DNA of 64,000 bases from positions 1 through 64,000 of the forward strand of contig PNKB01000001.1 of the NCBI GenBank assembly GCA_013997645.1. The letters run 5' to 3'. Origin of the DNA: Cyanobacteria bacterium PR.3.49 (GTDB lineage: Bacteria > Cyanobacteriota > Vampirovibrionia > Obscuribacterales > Obscuribacteraceae). Every line of letters starts with the position of its first letter. Within the stretch, counting starts at the first letter, position 1. The position numbers and the translations under genes are program-made. Under the pieces are notes generated by a model. The model was not told where the DNA came from. It saw only the letters and a program-made list of their open reading frames with translations, and did not search any database. Positions 61,379 through 64,000 of this stretch are shown one piece after another.

Positions 61379-62086
61379 CTATTTCAGAAAATCGCCCATA
61401 AGGCCATTGTCCTTTTTTGTCCGTGCTAAATCCTTGTCCGCTAGTGCGTGGAGCCCCATTCGCTCATAGGCTTTTGCGCGCGATCCGTATCCGGTTAGAT
61501 CATTCGGGACGATTTTTATTACTGCACTGTAGTCGTCGACTGCTTTCTGATACTTCTTCTGATGGAAATAGACATCACCGCGAATTCTGTATAGCCAGTA
61601 GCTCTTGGGGTTGACCGCAATGCCTTTCGAAAAAATGTCAATTGCTTCGTCATAGCGTTTTTGCTGGTAATAAAGTTCGCCCAGCATCTTGTAATACTCA
61701 TCATTTTTCTTCAGCGCAATCGCTTTCTTCATGTCCGCTATTGCTGCATCGAATCGATGCAGATTCACATTGGCTTCCGCTTTCATACGGTAAATCCAAT
61801 CTTGCTTTTCATGCGCTGAGACAGCCATCGCCTTCTCAAAATCTGCGACTGCCAGCTCATAGCGCTCGGTGCGCAAGTAATATCGTCCTCGAATTGTGTA
61901 TAAATGCCCATGCTGAGGCGCTAGTTTGATGCCCCTGGTGATCGTTCGGATGGCATCTTCTCTATGTCCGCTTTTATACAGCATCTCCGCAGAATCTTCG
62001 ATGGTTCTGGCAAAGACCGTGCTGCACGATACTGCTGCTGCAAAAGCGGCAAGCGCGACAAGGGAATTAAGACGTGAGCGACGCAT
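61379..62086 (-). CDS. Secreted TPR protein (235 aa)
   Basis: Signal peptide with MRRSRLNSLVALAAFAAAVS and cleavage near VFARTI. Six TPR units fill the rest, each with the classical W/Y-G-Y-A-P spacing, for example MLYKSGHREDAIRTITRGIK, YYLRTERYELAVADFEKAMA and YYQQKRYDEAIDIFSKGIAV. The unit lengths are canonical (34 aa), unlike the longer kinesin-light-chain-type repeats of the other TPR proteins here. Likely periplasmic adaptor. No partner gene evident. Confidence 0.88.
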   Translation of the reverse strand: MRRSRLNSLVALAAFAAAVSCSTVFARTIEDSAEMLYKSGHREDAIRTITRGIKLAPQHGHLYTIRGRYYLRTERYELAVADFEKAMAVSAHEKQDWIYRMKAEANVNLHRFDAAIADMKKAIALKKNDEYYKMLGELYYQQKRYDEAIDIFSKGIAVNPKSYWLYRIRGDVYFHQKKYQKAVDDYSAVIKIVPNDLTGYGSRAKAYERMGLHALADKDLARTKKDNGLMGDFLK

Positions 62087-62155
62087 ACGGCATCAGGTAC
62101 GGTGAAAGAGGTTTCCTTCACCATAATACCTTGCTGAGCAACAGAAGCCGAAGAA

Positions 62156-62377
62156 TCAAACGAAAATTTGGGGAGTGCCGGTGCGGGTATCGCAAGCATC
62201 TCGAAATCGCGACATCAGCCTGTCCCAGCCACACATGAAATAAAAGCCTTCATTTATCTTGTGACCCGACACACCCGCGGAGGGTTTTTCGCTATTAGCC
62301 GAGTCGTGAATCGTAGATAAAGTTACGAGCGCATCAACAAATTCTTGATCCAACACCTTTGATTTCTTGAAACTCAT
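62156..62377 (-). CDS. Small protein of unknown function (73 aa)
   Basis: ATG at 62377 preceded by GCAGGTGGG about 8 nt upstream. The peptide starts MSFKKSKVLDQEFVDALVTL and contains EGFYFMCGWDRLMSRFRD. It has no signal peptide and no known motif. It occupies a gap between the TPR gene and the histidine kinase, is on their strand, and overlaps no better candidate, which is the main support. Confidence 0.4.
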   Translation of the reverse strand: MSFKKSKVLDQEFVDALVTLSTIHDSANSEKPSAGVSGHKINEGFYFMCGWDRLMSRFRDACDTRTGTPQIFV

Positions 62378-62458
62378 AGCGAAAACCCACCTGCAACCAT
62401 GACAGTAGTTTATGAAAGAGCAGGGTATGAAATCCGGAACGATTTGTGTATTTTTTGT

Positions 62459-64000
62459 TTATTGTCCGGACCCGTCCAGTGTGACTCTCAAAAGCAGCTG
62501 TTTGTCGTCAGACTCCAAATTCATACTGCCACCGTGCTGCTGAACGATCAACCTTAAAAGGTCAGCCGCCAATCGGCCGCGCGCACTCTCTTTGTTCAAT
62601 GCGTTTTTTGCGCATTCGCCACCCGGGGCAAGCACAGTCAATCTGAACTCGCGACCAACTTCTATTGCATTCAATGAAATTGAAGAATTGGCAGGGGCAT
62701 TCAAAATAATGTCATTCAGAACAGCCGTCAATGATTGCACCAGCCTGATCGCATCCGCTCGCACTGAAATTTCCGGATGAGCGACTTTGAGTTGTATATT
62801 CTTGCTAGACAACAAGTGCGTGAGATTACGTTCGGTTTTGGTGAGAACATCATCGATTTGCACTTCACTCTTTTGCACAAGAACTTTGCCTGACAAAATC
62901 TTCTCGACATCGAGGAGATTAGTCAGCAACGAAATCAAATCGATGATGCTTTGCTTGGTTGCAGCAACTATGGCTTTGCCGCGCTCGTTGATCGGACCAA
63001 ACACGCCCGCATCCATTAAATCTACTTTCGCCAAAAGTGATGTAAGAGGTGTGCGAAACTCATGACTGGTCAGCGCAATCAATTCTTGTTTGAATCTCTC
63101 TAGCTTTAACAACTTATTCGCGGCAGCATAAAATGACTGCTCGACAAATGCTATCTCATCATTCTCTGTGGAAGGCTCAGGCAGCGGTTCGCGCGCGGCG
63201 AAAAGCTTGGCGTTGTCAGCGATCTTGCCTGCTCTTGCCGTGAAGCGACGAATTATGTAGATACCTAGAAAGACAGAAACCAGAAAAATAGAGAAGATAA
63301 ACAAGATCGCTATTTTCTCTACGACCTCTCGCATCTCTGCTTTGCCTAAAATATTTTTCTCTACGAGAGTTTTCTCTCGAGATATAGCTTCGTCCAGTGG
63401 ATCCACAAGCTGTGTGACACTGCGTTCAAACGCGTCCCTATTTTTCGGTCCGAAAAACTGATCCGGATTTGCGTCTTCCGAAGCGAGCATGAACTGGTCC
63501 TGGACAGCAATCTGATTGTTGACGATTGCTTCCAATGGCTGAACAATTTTTGCAACACTGGAATTTGAACGCGCTTCATTTTGAATTTTCGACAAATAGG
63601 CAAAAGCCGAACGACGTTCGTACCGCAGCTGTTGAACAAACGACTCCGTTGGCTCGACGTTATACAAAGTAGCAAAAAATGTCGCACGGGCTAACGCATC
63701 TACCAATTTTGCATGGTAGCTGGTCATTTGACTGACTCTATTAAACTCGTTGACGTTCTCTCGAATAGAACCGATCACATTCCACAATGTCACACTAGTC
63801 AAAAGCTGCACAGCAAGCGGCAAGAGAACCATGAGGAGTAGTTTGCGCCAGAGTGTTGGATGAAAACTTGAAGGCGCATCAGTAGTAGGTTCGAAAACCG
63901 GTACAGAAGCTACGGACTCACTATTTAGTTCAGAATTCGAATTGACGGTTGGCAATGAAAACCAAAAAGTTGAGCCCTGACCCAATTTAGATTGAAAACC
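62459..64000 (-). CDS. Tandem histidine kinase: end of one catalytic core joined to a second sensor kinase with degenerate ATPase (5' partial)
   Basis: The frame is open through the window edge. Its first visible residues, GFQSKLGQGSTFWFSLPT, are the typical last strand of a HATPase_c domain, so an upstream kinase core continues off the window. After a 30-residue linker comes a full second module, numbered here from the Met codon at 63985: TM about 47-68, helical periplasmic part, TM about 224-245, HAMP, HisKA with His308 in SHEFRTPL. The last domain is ATPase-like but degenerate: both N-box Asn are lost (LTAVLNDIILNAP), DxGxG reads APGGE, and GTGLGL reads ARGRLA. The second module probably cannot bind ATP and may be phosphorylated by the first. 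TTG 63985 is not a real start. Confidence 0.85.
   Translation of the reverse strand, partial: GFQSKLGQGSTFWFSLPTVNSNSELNSESVASVPVFEPTTDAPSSFHPTLWRKLLLMVLLPLAVQLLTSVTLWNVIGSIRENVNEFNRVSQMTSYHAKLVDALARATFFATLYNVEPTESFVQQLRYERRSAFAYLSKIQNEARSNSSVAKIVQPLEAIVNNQIAVQDQFMLASEDANPDQFFGPKNRDAFERSVTQLVDPLDEAISREKTLVEKNILGKAEMREVVEKIAILFIFSIFLVSVFLGIYIIRRFTARAGKIADNAKLFAAREPLPEPSTENDEIAFVEQSFYAAANKLLKLERFKQELIALTSHEFRTPLTSLLAKVDLMDAGVFGPINERGKAIVAATKQSIIDLISLLTNLLDVEKILSGKVLVQKSEVQIDDVLTKTERNLTHLLSSKNIQLKVAHPEISVRADAIRLVQSLTAVLNDIILNAPANSSISLNAIEVGREFRLTVLAPGGECAKNALNKESARGRLAADLLRLIVQQHGGSMNLESDDKQLLLRVTLDGSGQ

Noticed and set aside
1-64000. tRNA, rRNA, CRISPR arrays, insertion sequences, prophage genes
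   Set aside because: No T-loop-like tRNA cores, rRNA blocks, regularly spaced repeats, transposases, integrases or phage structural genes were recognised by eye; a covariance or profile search would be needed to exclude them fully.

Overview
The window is about 50% GC and gene-dense on both strands. It has no rRNA, no tRNA that I can recognise, no CRISPR array and no transposase. The envelope looks didermic: a TolC-type outer-membrane factor, an RND pump with its periplasmic adaptor, a periplasmic TonB-C/TPR protein and many signal peptides. The gene content is unusually rich in eukaryotic-like Ser/Thr kinases (five), sensor histidine kinases (four, with no response regulator in sight) and secreted or cytosolic TPR proteins (at least six stand-alone, plus TPR tails on two kinases). 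TTG and GTG starts behind good Shine-Dalgarno (SD) sequences are common. This mix suggests a large-genome non-photosynthetic relative of Cyanobacteria (Vampirovibrionia/Melainabacteria, Obscuribacterales-like). That placement is an inference from gene style, not from a marker gene.

Layout. 1-3004: de novo purine genes purH (5' truncated by the window edge), purE, purK. 3012-5805: group II truncated haemoglobin, a cytosolic TPR protein, an 18-codon ORF translationally coupled to a secreted TPR protein. 5844-9490: two overlapping PAS/HAMP histidine kinases. 9493-13202: secreted TPR protein, a small unknown protein, a kinase-TM-TPR protein. 13414-18500: a secreted protein, then an FHA protein with a long charged repeat region followed 11 nt later by a membrane Ser/Thr kinase. 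18551-24484: a large membrane VIT-domain protein and a second kinase-TM-TPR protein. 24594-27686: a solitary Eco57I-like adenine methyltransferase. 27804-32247: MprF-like aminoacyl-lipid synthase, TonB-C/TPR protein, D-threonine aldolase/D-serine dehydratase-like enzyme. 32292-42924: an OMF-RND-MFP efflux operon bracketed by two paralogous secreted TPR proteins. 43026-44831: epoxide-hydrolase-like enzyme and a tandem pair of unknown paralogues. 44866-50181: an overlapping operon of a WG-repeat protein and two atypical membrane kinases. 50273-54499: patatin-like lipase, a structured leader or small-RNA locus, a cystathionine gamma-synthase/lyase-type enzyme and aspartate kinase. 54691-57704: an AT-richer accessory patch with a DUF3800 protein, a novel alpha/beta hydrolase and the remains of a NADAR gene. 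57829-64000: a histidine kinase, a ferritin-like protein, a P-loop kinase, small proteins and, at the right edge, a tandem histidine kinase whose second catalytic core is degenerate.

How they fit. Housekeeping metabolism (purines; Met/Thr/Lys branch) alternates with signal transduction. The FHA protein next to a kinase suggests phospho-threonine signalling. The WG-kinase-kinase operon looks like a self-contained membrane sensing module. The two most promising candidates for something undescribed are that operon (PH-like/TM kinases with non-canonical HRD and DFG motifs) and the DUF3800/hydrolase/NADAR patch. The candidate RNA upstream of the cystathionine enzyme and the tandem pseudo-kinase at the right edge also deserve attention.
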